Below are positions 29,614 to 40,837 of a stretch of DNA of 64,000 nt, in pieces (positions within the stretch are counted from its first letter, which is position 1; every line of letters starts with the position of its first letter). Under the pieces are notes generated by a model, which ran no database searches, was not told where the DNA came from, and saw only the letters and a program-made list of their open reading frames with translations. A program made the translations under genes and the position numbers. Source of the stretch: Meira nashicola. Its lineage: Eukaryota; Basidiomycota; Exobasidiomycetes; Exobasidiales; Brachybasidiaceae. The stretch is from contig BCJU01000001.1 of NCBI GenBank assembly GCA_001600355.1, positions 6,820,013 to 6,884,012 on the forward strand, read 5' to 3'.

Positions 29614-31629
29614 TTAAGCCCGACTATCGGCAATAGCAGCAGCACTAAGTAAAGCCTCAATACCAAGCCTTCCTTCCGACGCCGAAGGATCAAATTCGGG
29701 AGCATCTTGTTCGACGCCAGACATTTGGTCATCTTCTCCGGCCGCTGAAGGGCTAAGGCTGCCTTTTATTGGCAATTCAGGAAGCGGTTTCTCCTCATGA
29801 CGACTATTATTTCGTGGCAATGCTTTCAAAGATACCGCTTTTCGTGGTTTGCGTTGTTGTGTCTTGGAAGAAAGGCTTCCTGTATTGGAATTTTGACTCT
29901 CTTGACGCCGCCTTCCTGTCGCGCCCAATGAAGTCATTGAAACGGCAGGCGAAGTAGGCGTAGAGGATGAAATGCTGCCATTAGCAATCGCTGCTTCTTT
30001 AGCAGCAATTCTTTCTTTAACCTTCTTTTGAAGTCTTGCCATCACTTCTTCATGTGTCAATTTGGAAGATGAATACTCGTTAAGAGGTGAAACCGATCGC
30101 GGAATGCCAAGACCGAGTAAATCATTACTCGCACGACGGGAAATCAGACTGCTACGGTTGCTTGTATTGGAGCCTGATCGTTTGCGTTGCGGGCCATGAG
30201 AGCCGGGAGTGAGTCGATTGGAAGTATTCAAGAGAGGAGAAGAAGATATATTTCCGCTTTCACTCGAAGGTACATCCAACGCTCCACCCAAACGAGGCGA
30301 TTCGCCGATAAGAGGACTTCTTGATGCTGTTCGGGAGACTGAAGATGGTAGAGGGTATGGTGCTTGTACACTTCTACGCAAATGTCCCGACATACCTGGC
30401 CCATTCCTTAACGGATCAGTCACATAATCGTCCATCGATCGATAGGATCTATCCGGTAGCGATAGCGGCCTCGAACCTGATGAGCGCCTTACATGTTGGG
30501 AGGTGGAAGGATGGTAATTAGAAGATCCGTTATTTGTACCAAACGAAAACCGTTGTGACGAATATCCATCGTGCTGCGAGTAAGGGTGATGACGGTTGCC
30601 AGCAGATGTTAGAGATTCAAGTGCTGCTCTAGGGGATGGCACAACGTTGGGACTGCGAGGTGCAGGTGGCATTGAGTGGTGCTGTGGATGATCGTTTTCC
30701 AAATATTCCAGTTGCTCATAAGCAGGAGGAGGCGAGAGAGGCGGCATTGTACGAGAAGATTCTGGCATTCCAATCATGCCTGAGCGTCTGCTCGACGTTT
30801 GACGATGCTGAAAAGATGACCGTCTAGGTTCTGAAGCATTAGAATCAGGATTATGGTGTAATTCCATTTCTGGTCTTGTGGATTCTGCATGCAAATAAGC
30901 AGCACGGAAAGATGCAATTTGAGCAAGCCGATCTTCTTCCGAACGAACTGCATCACTTATTCTCCGCAAGGCCTCTCGATCAATATCATCTAAACCTGCT
31001 AATTGCGCTTCATCCACTTGTCCTGCATTGACCTTTTCAACGAAATCTATTCCACGTTGTACTTCCTCTACAGGTATACGCATAGAAGCAGCCGCTCTTC
31101 TTATCGCCTCTGTTCTTCTTGTAAGAGAGCTTTGGTGACCCGCTTGAATGGTTCGAATACTCGAGATGGAATTGTTTTGAGAAGGCGGCCCTTCGTGGTA
31201 AGGTGATAATAGATTTGCTTCACTCACGCTAGAATGAGATAGACTGAGACTTGGAACTTCACTAGTTCCTGGCGTTCCAAGACTGCTATCGCGAGGATGA
31301 GGGCCATGAGAATATGCTTGGCGGATCGTGCTCGTTCCAAACGAATCTCGATAGGATGAAGGAGGTGATTGCAAAGCGGCTAAGCTAGGCGAAGAAGTGG
31401 GCGAATCCATAATTTGTGATCCTGAACCATTACCAAAGAATGAGCTTGATTGGGAGGAAGATGTAGGTCTTTGCGATTGTGATACATGATATGCTTGTGG
31501 AGAAGAGTTGAGTTGATGGATAGAAGAATACCCGGCATTCCCGCCATTCAATTCTTCAAAGCCACCGGCTTTCATTGGAGGTGATGCAAGCGAGCGCAAG
31601 GCCGCCCTTGCCGCCTCTTGCCTTGACAT
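29614..31629 (-). CDS. Ser-rich disordered protein, hypothetical
   Basis: No known family is recognised. I start at the first ATG (31629), giving 671 residues; the open frame continues two codons further without an ATG. An AG preceded by ATTCC at about 31641 and a GTAAGC at about 31731 suggest a possible 5' UTR intron. The protein is mostly Ser/Pro/His/Gln-rich disorder. Two denser helical segments stand out: about 180-255 (TRRTEAIRRAAAS through EEDRLAQIASFRAAYLH) and about 525-555 (EEVMARLQKKVKERIAAKEAAIA). The C terminus is acidic and ends in an Ala-rich helix (LLSAAAIADSRA). Many SP and RRxS sites suggest kinase regulation. Role unknown. Confidence 0.7.
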   Translation of the reverse strand: MSRQEAARAALRSLASPPMKAGGFEELNGGNAGYSSIHQLNSSPQAYHVSQSQRPTSSSQSSSFFGNGSGSQIMDSPTSSPSLAALQSPPSSYRDSFGTSTIRQAYSHGPHPRDSSLGTPGTSEVPSLSLSHSSVSEANLLSPYHEGPPSQNNSISSIRTIQAGHQSSLTRRTEAIRRAAASMRIPVEEVQRGIDFVEKVNAGQVDEAQLAGLDDIDREALRRISDAVRSEEDRLAQIASFRAAYLHAESTRPEMELHHNPDSNASEPRRSSFQHRQTSSRRSGMIGMPESSRTMPPLSPPPAYEQLEYLENDHPQHHSMPPAPRSPNVVPSPRAALESLTSAGNRHHPYSQHDGYSSQRFSFGTNNGSSNYHPSTSQHVRRSSGSRPLSLPDRSYRSMDDYVTDPLRNGPGMSGHLRRSVQAPYPLPSSVSRTASRSPLIGESPRLGGALDVPSSESGNISSSPLLNTSNRLTPGSHGPQRKRSGSNTSNRSSLISRRASNDLLGLGIPRSVSPLNEYSSSKLTHEEVMARLQKKVKERIAAKEAAIANGSISSSTPTSPAVSMTSLGATGRRRQESQNSNTGSLSSKTQQRKPRKAVSLKALPRNNSRHEEKPLPELPIKGSLSPSAAGEDDQMSGVEQDAPEFDPSASEGRLGIEALLSAAAIADSRA

Positions 31630-33751
31630 GACCACGTCTGGAATATTGTTGTTTTTTTAAGTAACCACGCCGATACAACTTCAGCCGGAGTAAATGGAAA
31701 AAGCGGCGTAAAGTCGGGATAAATGCTTACTTATACGCCGACGATCGAGATCCACTCTGACGTAGAAGTTTGTCCCTTTACACTTAAACAGAACGCATCC
31801 GGTGTTCGTACGACATACAGAAGTAAGTTGATGTCTTTATCGAGAGTAGTTTATTGGTTGATGAGCAAGTGATGGCGTTCAGGGAAACATGCGAATTGAT
31901 GCAAATTGCTGAGTTTGACTTTGAACGGCACAGAGAACGGACCAGTTTTCGATGCGATATCCTAATGATACAAATGATGAATAGGCTTAAAAAGGTTCGC
32001 AAAAATGATGATGGCAATAGAAAGAAAATCTTCAAATATAATTCTATCTGTCTACAGAAGCATGATGAACCAAAAGTTTTGTGCCAAGTTTGTGTACGTA
32101 CGTATGTACGGTCAATTTTAGGTTTTTTTTTGGTAATAGAAGGATCGCATCGCGCGTGATTGGCACTTTACGCGTGTCATGCAAGTGTGTTCTATTAAAA
32201 AACACAAAGCACGACTGTGTTATGTGTAGAAATGCACGCTATCTGCCTTTTTTTTTTTTATTTTCTCTTCATTTTCTTGCTTAATTCTCCTTTTTTGCCC
32301 ATTCTAAAGAAAGCTGTGCTAATCTATTCTTGTACATGGAAAATCTCAAAAGCACATTATTGATAGGATGAATGCTATTGACAAGTAAAAATATCAATTA
32401 TCTTTTCTTTGTTTATTATCAATTTAATTAAACCTGAATGCCGCCGGTGACTCAAATATTCCCCGGAACGATGATAAAATGAGAAAATCTGAGAGAGGAA
32501 AAGCATAGATTGTGCTGGGATCTTGGAAGATTCTGTTTGCCGTCTCCAATCGCGTGCGAAGGGAGTCTGGTTGCCGAGAATGAGTACTATATGTACATAC
32601 ATACATGGATTCTGTGGGGAGATCATCGAGTATGGTAATGTGTAACATTGTTATAAATATATGATCATCAATATAGGGTGTACTCTTGACCTCGTGGGAT
32701 TGTATGGATTTAAGAAATAGGGACTGGCTAAAATTGACGCTAACTTTTTTTTAATGTCTTGGCAGCTTCACAAATCGGCGGCAGGTAAAAAATACGCGGA
32801 TAAAAAATGAGATTGGGCATTTCGTGCGTTTAGGTAAGAAAGGAGGTAAAAGTACCCTATCGGGAATGCGGGAAAGCAGGCAGGCAAGTATAAAAGGAAG
32901 TGCGTCAGGCATTAAGTCAATGAAAGAACTAAAAGATGTCGGTCAGTGAAAGGCCGACAAAATTGTGGCTTGCGATGACATCCGTATTCGAAACGGATCC
33001 GTATAGCGCACGCACAGGCCTGTAGAAATCAACGAAAATTCGTCAATTGTTCCTTTTCGCTGCGACTAAATTGCCTGCGGCATTTTTAAAACGACGCTAT
33101 CATTCCGATAACAGAATCAGCAAAATTTTGAATTTGCGCCAAATATGTTTAGCTTTACATGACTTAGCTTTTCCGGTCTATCTCTCAGCCTGTAATGAAA
33201 CTTTTGAGTGATATTGCCCCGCTTTCGATCTTTTAAACTTTTTGCCAATTTGCTTAAAGTGAAATTGTACATTCAACAATCTGCCCTTAGTGATGATTGG
33301 CTGAGTTGTGCCTTAGGGCGGCTGTGTTTGCCAGCTTTTGATATATCACACGTGTCTTTCTAAGCCCCAATTTCAAGGCATATTTTGCCGCCCATTCCTT
33401 CTTCTAATCAATGATTTATGAAGAAAAAGTACTTAAATGATCCAATTATAGTTTATGAATCATTTTTTCAACATCATTGTCAATAATTATTGAAAACAAA
33501 CGAATTCCACTTGTGGCCTGGTTGCCGCCGCTCTTTGAAATTTTTCGGAAGGCGTCAAATTAATCTTTTCAAAGAAGAGACGGAAAAATAAGACCGACAA
33601 AAATAAATTGTGTAAGAAAAGGATTACGTTATTTGCAAAAGTGTCGCTGGCAGCACTTTTGCTATTTTTCGTTTCCAAGAAAAACCCTTTTAAACGGTTT
33701 CATTATTCCTTTCACCACATCGAACCTTCCTCTCTTTCATAACCAGCGAAC
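31630..33751. other. long divergent intergenic region
   Basis: This 2.1-kb AT-rich region lies between two divergent genes. A TATA-like TATAAAAGG near 32889 precedes a short frame from about 32935, and small hairpins (GTCGG/CCGAC; ATCCGT/ACGGAT) lie in 32938-32998. The open frame 31854-32159 looks non-coding. No tRNA or transposon is seen. Confidence 0.45.
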
Positions 33752-36451
33752 ATGTATCGCTCTAGTTCCTATCGTCGACCTCAAAGTCCAAAAGGTACAC
33801 GTGAAGTACACGATGGCGAAATCGTTGAAAATCCCAATTCGTATGGAATGTTTGGTAGGTATGAAGATGCTCCCCAAGCCATGCTTTCCAACGATCAAAG
33901 TTATCAATCATGCGGCTCTGGTGGTCGTAATTCCATTATTTCTCAACGACGTCCTAGTACACGCACGATAAATAATGCAAACATTCATCGTATGTCAAGC
34001 ATTCGACAAGGTCAATTCCAGCAAAACAATGAAGCGTGGACTAATGAAGAAGTTGCACCAGAAGATGATCCAAATTCTCCTCCAACGCATCCTCCCCACA
34101 GTGGTCATAGTCATTTCCATTTGCCACATCGTCATCATCCAACCGCTTCAGCATCCACAACTCGTACCGAATATCAAGACAACCAAAGCTTTGGACAAGA
34201 ATACGTTCGAGATGAAGCACATAATCCACCTTCTCAAATGTATGCTTTTGGTCATACTCTGCAAAGGATTGAATCTGGAGGTACCAATTCCATCAATTCA
34301 CTTCCACAAGGAGGAGCAGCACATCAGATGAGCAAAATGATGAGACACATACTCCCTTAGTTCCGTCACCTGCAGTGAATCCGTCACATACACATTTTGT
34401 AGATTCCACAAAACTATTTCCTGACCCGTCAAAGCATCGTCCAAGTGAAGCAAATTATCTAAATACATTTGACGCCGTTCATGGTAACAATGGTCATCTT
34501 GCTCAAACTGGTTCTCAAATTCCTATCGGTTGGGGCCATTTGTTCAAGCGACCTTTAATTCGTCAATGGGTATTCCAAAACAAGGTATACCAAGAAGTAG
34601 ACGATCGTTCTCCTTCACAATTTGAATTATTCTTTGATTTGGTTATGGTTGGAATCATTCATAAATTGGCAGATGGTGCAGCTGAAGCACCAACAGGATT
34701 AAACGTAGCTAAATTCGTCCTTTGCTTCTATCCTGCTTGGAGTGTTTGGTCTGATTTGCGTTCTTACATGAACGTTTCAGGCACAGATGATGTTTGGCAA
34801 CGAATGTATACCTTGTTGGTAATGTGTTTGCTTGTAGGATACGCTGCCAATGCAACCGGAATTCAAATCGAAAAAGAGGTTCACGATGGCGACGCTGATA
34901 GTGGACGTTTTCATCATGGTACTGGGGAAGTCACTGATGCTCAGGAGCAAGCAATATCACATGAACGAAGAGCTATCTTTGCTGCTGTAGGTGCTATTGG
35001 AACAACATTAATCAAACGATCATCTGAAGCAGGTGAGCATATTCCACTCAAACTTGTACGACAAATTGGTCAGAGCGATTATTGGTTCGCAGAAGGGTGG
35101 CACTCTGCCATCGCTGCTGCTTTTGGTTTTTATATGGTTGCAAAATGCTGTCGTTTGGCATTGTTCTTCATTTACGGCTTGCTCTTACCAAAATTTCGAA
35201 AAGCTTTATTTTTGAACGGTATTTCGTTCATGGTGATCACTTTAATCTATCTTCCGGTCATGTTCCTTGACCGTCCAGGATTGATTGTGATCTTGATTTG
35301 TGTAGGTGTGGTGGCCGAGTTGGCTATTCGATATCTGGTTGCCGCGCTTTTGCAAATAATGCACGGTAGATCAAAACACAAAGGGCATACAACGTATATG
35401 CCAGCTTATGCAATCACCCATCTTATGGAAAGGACAACGTTATTTACCATATTGGTTGTGGGCGAGACAGTACTCAATAGTACTTTTGTTGCTAATCCTG
35501 ATGAGTACGGACCAAAAGCTCAATATTGGCGCGCCGTTTTGAGCATCACAATAGCTTTTATGTTGATGTGGCTTTATTTTGACGTAGACTCTTCGCGTAC
35601 GTTTGTGCACGGTTTGAGAAGAAATTGGTTCACATCCATCACCTACACGCATTTGCATTTCCCACTTTGTGCTTCGCTCATCATGATGTCTTCGACTTTG
35701 TCAACTATGATTCATGAAGAGGTGGTCGATCAAAATTTTTTGTGGTTTTTTTTCCGCTAGTATTTCCATTACAATGCTATGCATGGCAATCTTGGGTACT
35801 TTGCACAAATCGTTGGATCGCTGGGGTTCTTCTTTGGTACCGAAATCGGCAAGAATTGCGTCAAGATTTATCATCGCTGCTCTTTTTGCAGTCATGCCTC
35901 TTTTACACCATTGGACAAGTGCAGAATTTCTTGGTATACATGCAATCATTCTAGGAGCAGCAGTAGCATTTGAGACTTTCGGTAAAATTGGCGCTGTCGG
36001 AAGAGTATATGATCATGTCAGAGCAGAAGAGCTTCGTTTGCAGCGATTGGCAATGCATTCATCCTCTTCGCCAATCGTTGAGAAGAATAGCGGAGGAGGC
36101 GAATTTCCGATGAATGAATTGCAACAGCAACAATCTCAAACGACTCCAAGTTGGATGCAAGATTTGAAAAAGTCACACAGCCATGCTTCTACTGGCATTG
36201 GAATGGGAGAAAAACATTCTCCTTTTGCGGGAAGTCAGCGGCATTTAAGCACGATGATCGATTCAAGCATGCGAAGAATAAACAAAGACGGAATGGTTAA
36301 AGGTCCAGATCGACGTGCAAGTTGGCATGAATTTGACGATTTGACAGGCGATGAATTGGGTGAAATGGATTGCGGTATTGAGAGCGAATTAGGCCATCTT
36401 CGTTCAAAAGAAGTTGCAAGCGGGCAGCGATGGGCATATGTAGCATCCTAG
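33752..36451 (+). pseudogene. LtrA-family membrane protein, copy 1, with two frameshifts
   Basis: This is a paralogue of the intact gene at 37283-39979. Three open segments in frames 2, 1 and 2 (33752-34360, 34375-35760, 35714-36451) together cover the full length of the intact copy, from the shared ENPNSYG..GRYEDAP block near the N terminus to the identical RWAYVAS end. The first shift behaves like loss of one base near 34336: homology to the sister (MSK aligned to MSR, then DETHTPLV to DPNTPLV) continues across it. The second is one extra T in an eight-T run at 35746-35753, where the sister reads FFAGSIG. The LtrA hallmark ELFFDLVMVGIIHKLADGA is intact. It may be a recently dying duplicate, or homopolymer errors could hide a functional gene. 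Confidence 0.75.
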
Positions 36452-37282
36452 CGAGCTTGCATTCGGGTTTGACCGGCAGGCCAAGGTGCCAAAGTCGTGG
36501 TGGAAAGGCAGTGAAATATTTAAAGCAGGTCAAATATTTGTTCCAAGTTGTATATACGATTCATCATTGTTCTCCAAATCCCATATAAACCATTTTGTGT
36601 ATATTCGATGACCATGACGGACATGATTACTTCACGTAAACGGCGTAAGCTACGCCATCGATTAGACGCAAACTCTAAAATCACAATCTTCTTGCTGTAA
36701 TCACAATTGAAAGAAGATTAGCGTAAATTGGACAGCTTTTTGCTCTTTTAGTGTTGTGGTCCCCTTTTTACACGTTTTGAGTGGCTTATCTGCCAGATGA
36801 CATCTTTTTATCAAAAATCTTGACAAAACAACAAAAAAGGAGGCGTCGGGGCTAATGTTCGGTGTAAATATTTTCAGAATAGCTAAAAATTAACGCGTTA
36901 CAGTATGCATTAAATATCTGCACGGTGTTCCTTGGCGTTTGAACTTTTCTCTGCAAGAATAAACGGGCCGTAGGATTTTTTTTGTTGGTTTAAATTAATA
37001 ATAAACTTCCATGCATCAACCTAGATCTTGGTGGTATGATGGAACACTGCAATCATATGCATCAATCTTGACACTTTTCTGCTAGTGCTTGTAACTTACA
37101 GATGCTTTCATCTATATCTACCACCATATCATAGGTCCTTTTTCGAACAAAAGTCCCCAAATCTTTTGGCCCTCTCTGTTGGACCGGCTCCACATTGAAC
37201 GGGCAGGAAGCAAGACATCAAAACAAAGGACTCTGTTTTTTAGCCTTTACTCCGCTCTCATAACAAGCCGAGAGTTTCTACA
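36452..37282. other. spacer between the two LtrA copies
   Basis: The 831-base AT-rich spacer has no open frame of note and no visible mobile-element ends. It presumably carries the promoter of the second copy. Confidence 0.45.
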
Positions 37283-39979
37283 ATGACCTCACGTAGTTTT
37301 AGTACACGACGTTCTCACAGTGCGGAGACCGCAAATACAGATCAAGCTGCTTTCGGTCAGCCGAATGAAGTGGAAAACCCGAATTCCTACGGCATTTGGG
37401 GAAGATATGAAGATGCGCCTGTAGCGATTGCATCAAATGAGAATGAAATTCATGCTGCATTACAACAACGCTATTCCGAGGAAGATGAACCACAACAAAG
37501 GGCAAATACTTCACACGCGGACAGACATCAAGGTTGGGATACTGTGGAGATGCGGCAAAATATAGATCCAAATCTCGTTCATCATTCTCATCCTCACAAT
37601 CATCATCATCGCTTTCATTTACCATCACTTCATCATCAAGAACAAGCAAGCGCCGGACCCAACCCCGAAACGCAAGCAAATCAGCCCCAACAACAATCAA
37701 TACAACAAAATCAACAAAGCTCTCAGCATCTTCAAACCCCTGCAGCTCTTTACAACAACCACTCTCTTGAAACAATGTCTGACGTGTATCCTGGTAATGC
37801 TCATGACATCTCCAATCAGTACATGAGTCGTATTCCTGATACAGAAGATCCGAATACACCTTTAGTCATGTACAGTAGCCAGCCCGGAATGGGCGGTCAG
37901 CACATTTTTGTGCAACAGCAAAACGCAGGCATTCATCCTGGTCACTCGCCTGCTCATCATAATCACAACACTTCAACATCAAGCCAAAATGAATCCAAGA
38001 TGCATCATGATGTAAGTGATCCAAACTTAGCAAACGCATTTGACGAAGTGCATGGACGATCAAGTGGTCATATTGCACAACATGGGCATCAAATCCCTAT
38101 TCGAATCGGTCACCTGTTCAAGCGTCCTTTGATTCGTCAATGGGTATTGCAAGATAAAGTGTATCGTGAAATTGATGATCGTGAACCTTCGCAATTTGAA
38201 TTATTCTTTGATTTGGTGATGGTTGGCATTATCCACAAGCTTGCTGATGGCGCGGCAGAAGCGGCAACAGGGCTTAATGTTGCCAAGTTTATCTTGTGCT
38301 TCTATCCTGCATGGAGTGTTTGGTCAGATACCCGTGCGTATATGAACGTTTCAGGAACGGATGATGTTTGGCAACGCATTTATACACTTTTGATCATGGT
38401 TTTATTGGTCGGATATGCAGCCAATGTGACTGGTATTCATATCGAAAAGGAAATTGGGGAGACAGGTGCAGCAATGGGCGAAGCGTTGGAGTCCACTAGC
38501 AGCGAAGCGCATCGTCGTGCTTGGATGACTGCTGTTGAAACGATCGGAGCGTCGGTCATGAAAAGAAGTTCGTCAGGAGGAGGTGAGGAAGCTCCGTTGA
38601 AGTTGGTAGAGCAAATCGGAAACACGCCTTACTGGTTCGCAGATGGCTGGCATACAGCAATTGCAAGTGCTATTGGATTCTACCTCGTTGCTAAAGGCTG
38701 TAGATTGGCCTTATATTTCATCTACGGTATGCTTTTGCCCAAATTTCGTAAAGCGCTTTGGTTGAATGCGCTCGCGCTTCTCATCATCTCTTGCATCTAT
38801 CTTCCGATCATGTTCTTGGACTATCCTGGAGTAATTGTGATCTTGATTGCTGCTGGAGTCGTTTCTGAGCTGACCATTCGATATTTAGTCGCTGGAATTT
38901 TGCAAGTCATGCACGGTCGATCCAAACATAGAGGACACAAGACATACATTCCTGCATACAGCTTGCCGCACATGATGGAAAGAACGACGCTGTTTGTAAT
39001 CCTGGTTATTGGAGAGACTGTCATGAACGGGACATTTGTTGCAGGTCCTGGAGAATATGGTCCACGAGCTGAATTCTGGAGAGCGGCATTGAGCATCACC
39101 ATCGCGTTTATGTTGATGTGGATTTATTTCGACGTGGATTCTTCTCGAACATTTGTGCATGGCCTCAAGCGACATTGGTTTACATCCATCACATACACGA
39201 ATCTTCATTTCCCTTTGAGTGCATCTTTGGTGTTGATGTCATCTACTTTGGTCACCATGATTGGCGAAGCAAGGGTGGACAGAGCTTACTTTTGGTTCTT
39301 TGCTGGCAGTATTGGAACATCAATGCTGTGTATGGCAGTGTTGGGAATGTTGCACAAATCGCTGGATCGATGGGGCTCATCTTTGATTCCCAAATCGGCA
39401 AGAATTGGGCTTCGTTTCCTTTTAGCGGCAGTGTTCTATGTCATGCCACTCGTTCGTGATTGGACTTCATCAGAATATTTGGGTATGCATGCTGCTCTTT
39501 TAGCATTTGCAGTTGCATTCGAAACTTTCGGCAAATTGGGATCAGTTGGACGAGTGTACGACCCTATTCGTGCGGAAGCATTGCGCAGACAAAGGCTTGG
39601 ATTGAAGGTGCAATCTGAATCTGTGTATGCTTCAGGTGAAATTCCGATGGATCAATTATATCATTCATCCTCTTCTTCACCGCAAAAGTCACTCTACGCA
39701 GCCCCATATGCAGATAATGTGGAGAAAAGTACAATGCCCTCTGGAGGCGGTGGTCATCAACGTCAATTTAGCGTTGGCAATATTTTGGACACTGGAATGC
39801 GCAAGATCAATAAAGATTCAGCTGTTAAAGGTCCTGGTCGACGTGCCAGCTGGCATGAGCATGACGACTTGACTGGTGAAGAAACAGGTGAAAATGATGT
39901 AGGTGTTGAATCTGAATTAGGTCGCTTAGAATCAAAACAAGTGGCAAGCGGTGAAAGATGGGCGTACGTAGCATCATAA
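37283..39979 (+). CDS. LtrA-family multi-spanning membrane protein, copy 2, intact
   Basis: The 898-residue protein belongs to the low-temperature-requirement A (LtrA) family, first named in Listeria; its biochemical function is unknown. Residues 1-280 are disordered and His/Gln-rich (several HH and QQ runs near 100-160), with a motif ENPNSYGIWGRYEDAP at about 32-47 shared with copy 1. The membrane domain begins with the hallmark ELFFDLVMVGIIHKLADGA near 308 and shows about ten hydrophobic spans to about 770. The cytosolic tail is conserved between copies and contains a PKA-type RRAS site in GRRASWHE. The same orientation and order as copy 1 indicate tandem duplication. Membrane location and possible phospho-control are inference; an ion or solute transport role is possible but unproven. 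Confidence 0.88.
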   Translation: MTSRSFSTRRSHSAETANTDQAAFGQPNEVENPNSYGIWGRYEDAPVAIASNENEIHAALQQRYSEEDEPQQRANTSHADRHQGWDTVEMRQNIDPNLVHHSHPHNHHHRFHLPSLHHQEQASAGPNPETQANQPQQQSIQQNQQSSQHLQTPAALYNNHSLETMSDVYPGNAHDISNQYMSRIPDTEDPNTPLVMYSSQPGMGGQHIFVQQQNAGIHPGHSPAHHNHNTSTSSQNESKMHHDVSDPNLANAFDEVHGRSSGHIAQHGHQIPIRIGHLFKRPLIRQWVLQDKVYREIDDREPSQFELFFDLVMVGIIHKLADGAAEAATGLNVAKFILCFYPAWSVWSDTRAYMNVSGTDDVWQRIYTLLIMVLLVGYAANVTGIHIEKEIGETGAAMGEALESTSSEAHRRAWMTAVETIGASVMKRSSSGGGEEAPLKLVEQIGNTPYWFADGWHTAIASAIGFYLVAKGCRLALYFIYGMLLPKFRKALWLNALALLIISCIYLPIMFLDYPGVIVILIAAGVVSELTIRYLVAGILQVMHGRSKHRGHKTYIPAYSLPHMMERTTLFVILVIGETVMNGTFVAGPGEYGPRAEFWRAALSITIAFMLMWIYFDVDSSRTFVHGLKRHWFTSITYTNLHFPLSASLVLMSSTLVTMIGEARVDRAYFWFFAGSIGTSMLCMAVLGMLHKSLDRWGSSLIPKSARIGLRFLLAAVFYVMPLVRDWTSSEYLGMHAALLAFAVAFETFGKLGSVGRVYDPIRAEALRRQRLGLKVQSESVYASGEIPMDQLYHSSSSSPQKSLYAAPYADNVEKSTMPSGGGGHQRQFSVGNILDTGMRKINKDSAVKGPGRRASWHEHDDLTGEETGENDVGVESELGRLESKQVASGERWAYVAS

Positions 39980-40837
39980 TCGCTTCAATGGACTCGGACT
40001 CTTAAGACTTTTCGTTCGAGCATTTATATAATCCATCTTAGCTGATTCATTTTCCTCCAATGTATATATTTCACATCATCTTCACAGCAAAGCCTGGGAT
40101 ATGATCACAATTTTTCGTCGTAGTATTCATTAGAATCGGAACAATAATCTTCATTCCTGGACGAGATTTAACATAAGTTTTGGAAAATTTAACTATCGGC
40201 TTGAGAAAACTCAAATTTTCCCCTTCTTCTCTTTCACTGACGCGTTCAATTTCAAGACCACCTTCCGCTTCTCATGCCAAGATTTCCGTAAGCATTCAAA
40301 TCGTGTAGGATTTGGCTGATTGGCTCACAGATCCACAAGATTTGTTGTGACAGCATCAATCAATATCTTTATTGTAATTATGGTCAAATGAAAGGTTGGC
40401 AAAGTTTGCGGCAATCTGTACCTGTTTGGATCTTCATGAAGCGTGCGCCTTTGACGCTTGACGCCCATGCTCAGGATTACGCCTTCATGATGAAAGTAAT
40501 TCAACTTTTCCTGCCAAGCTAATAATATAACAACACAGCATGGCGAGAATTGGGCGTCTGTGGGAGCGGTGGCAAGTAAAGCACAAGCATTCACACTTCA
40601 TTAAGGCGAAGCAAGGGGCATAGTTGACGAGATCAATAGTGCATATAACACAACAACGTGCTCAAACAGGATAAACCTTTTCTTCTCATGTCCTCTTTTT
40701 TTCCCTTCGCCATCGACTGCCCATTTCAAAAAAGGGGTCAGAAGAGGTTCACTTTTTACTTTATACCATATCAGGCTGGCCCTGAATTTTTGACATTCCT
40801 TTTTACGTTGAAGTTTTAGCAATTGTCATCACACAGG
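39980..40837. other. intergenic region
   Basis: This 858-base region lies between two plus-strand genes. It has no supported gene; a CACAG just before the ATG at 40838 could be a 5' UTR splice acceptor. Confidence 0.4.

Noticed and set aside
31854..32159. 101-codon frame in the 2.1-kb gap
   Set aside because: Low-complexity AT-rich sequence with no recognisable domain or conserved-looking segment.
34251..34327. Introns (starting at 34251 or 34281 and ending at 34327) that could repair the first LtrA frameshift
   Set aside because: The frame-2 sequence through MSK at 34328-34336 still aligns with the sister copy, so it is coding; donors are poor and no branch site is visible.
37299..37859. 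186-codon minus-strand frame over the LtrA N terminus
   Set aside because: Produced by His/Gln/Asn-rich codons on the opposite strand; the plus frame is the conserved one.
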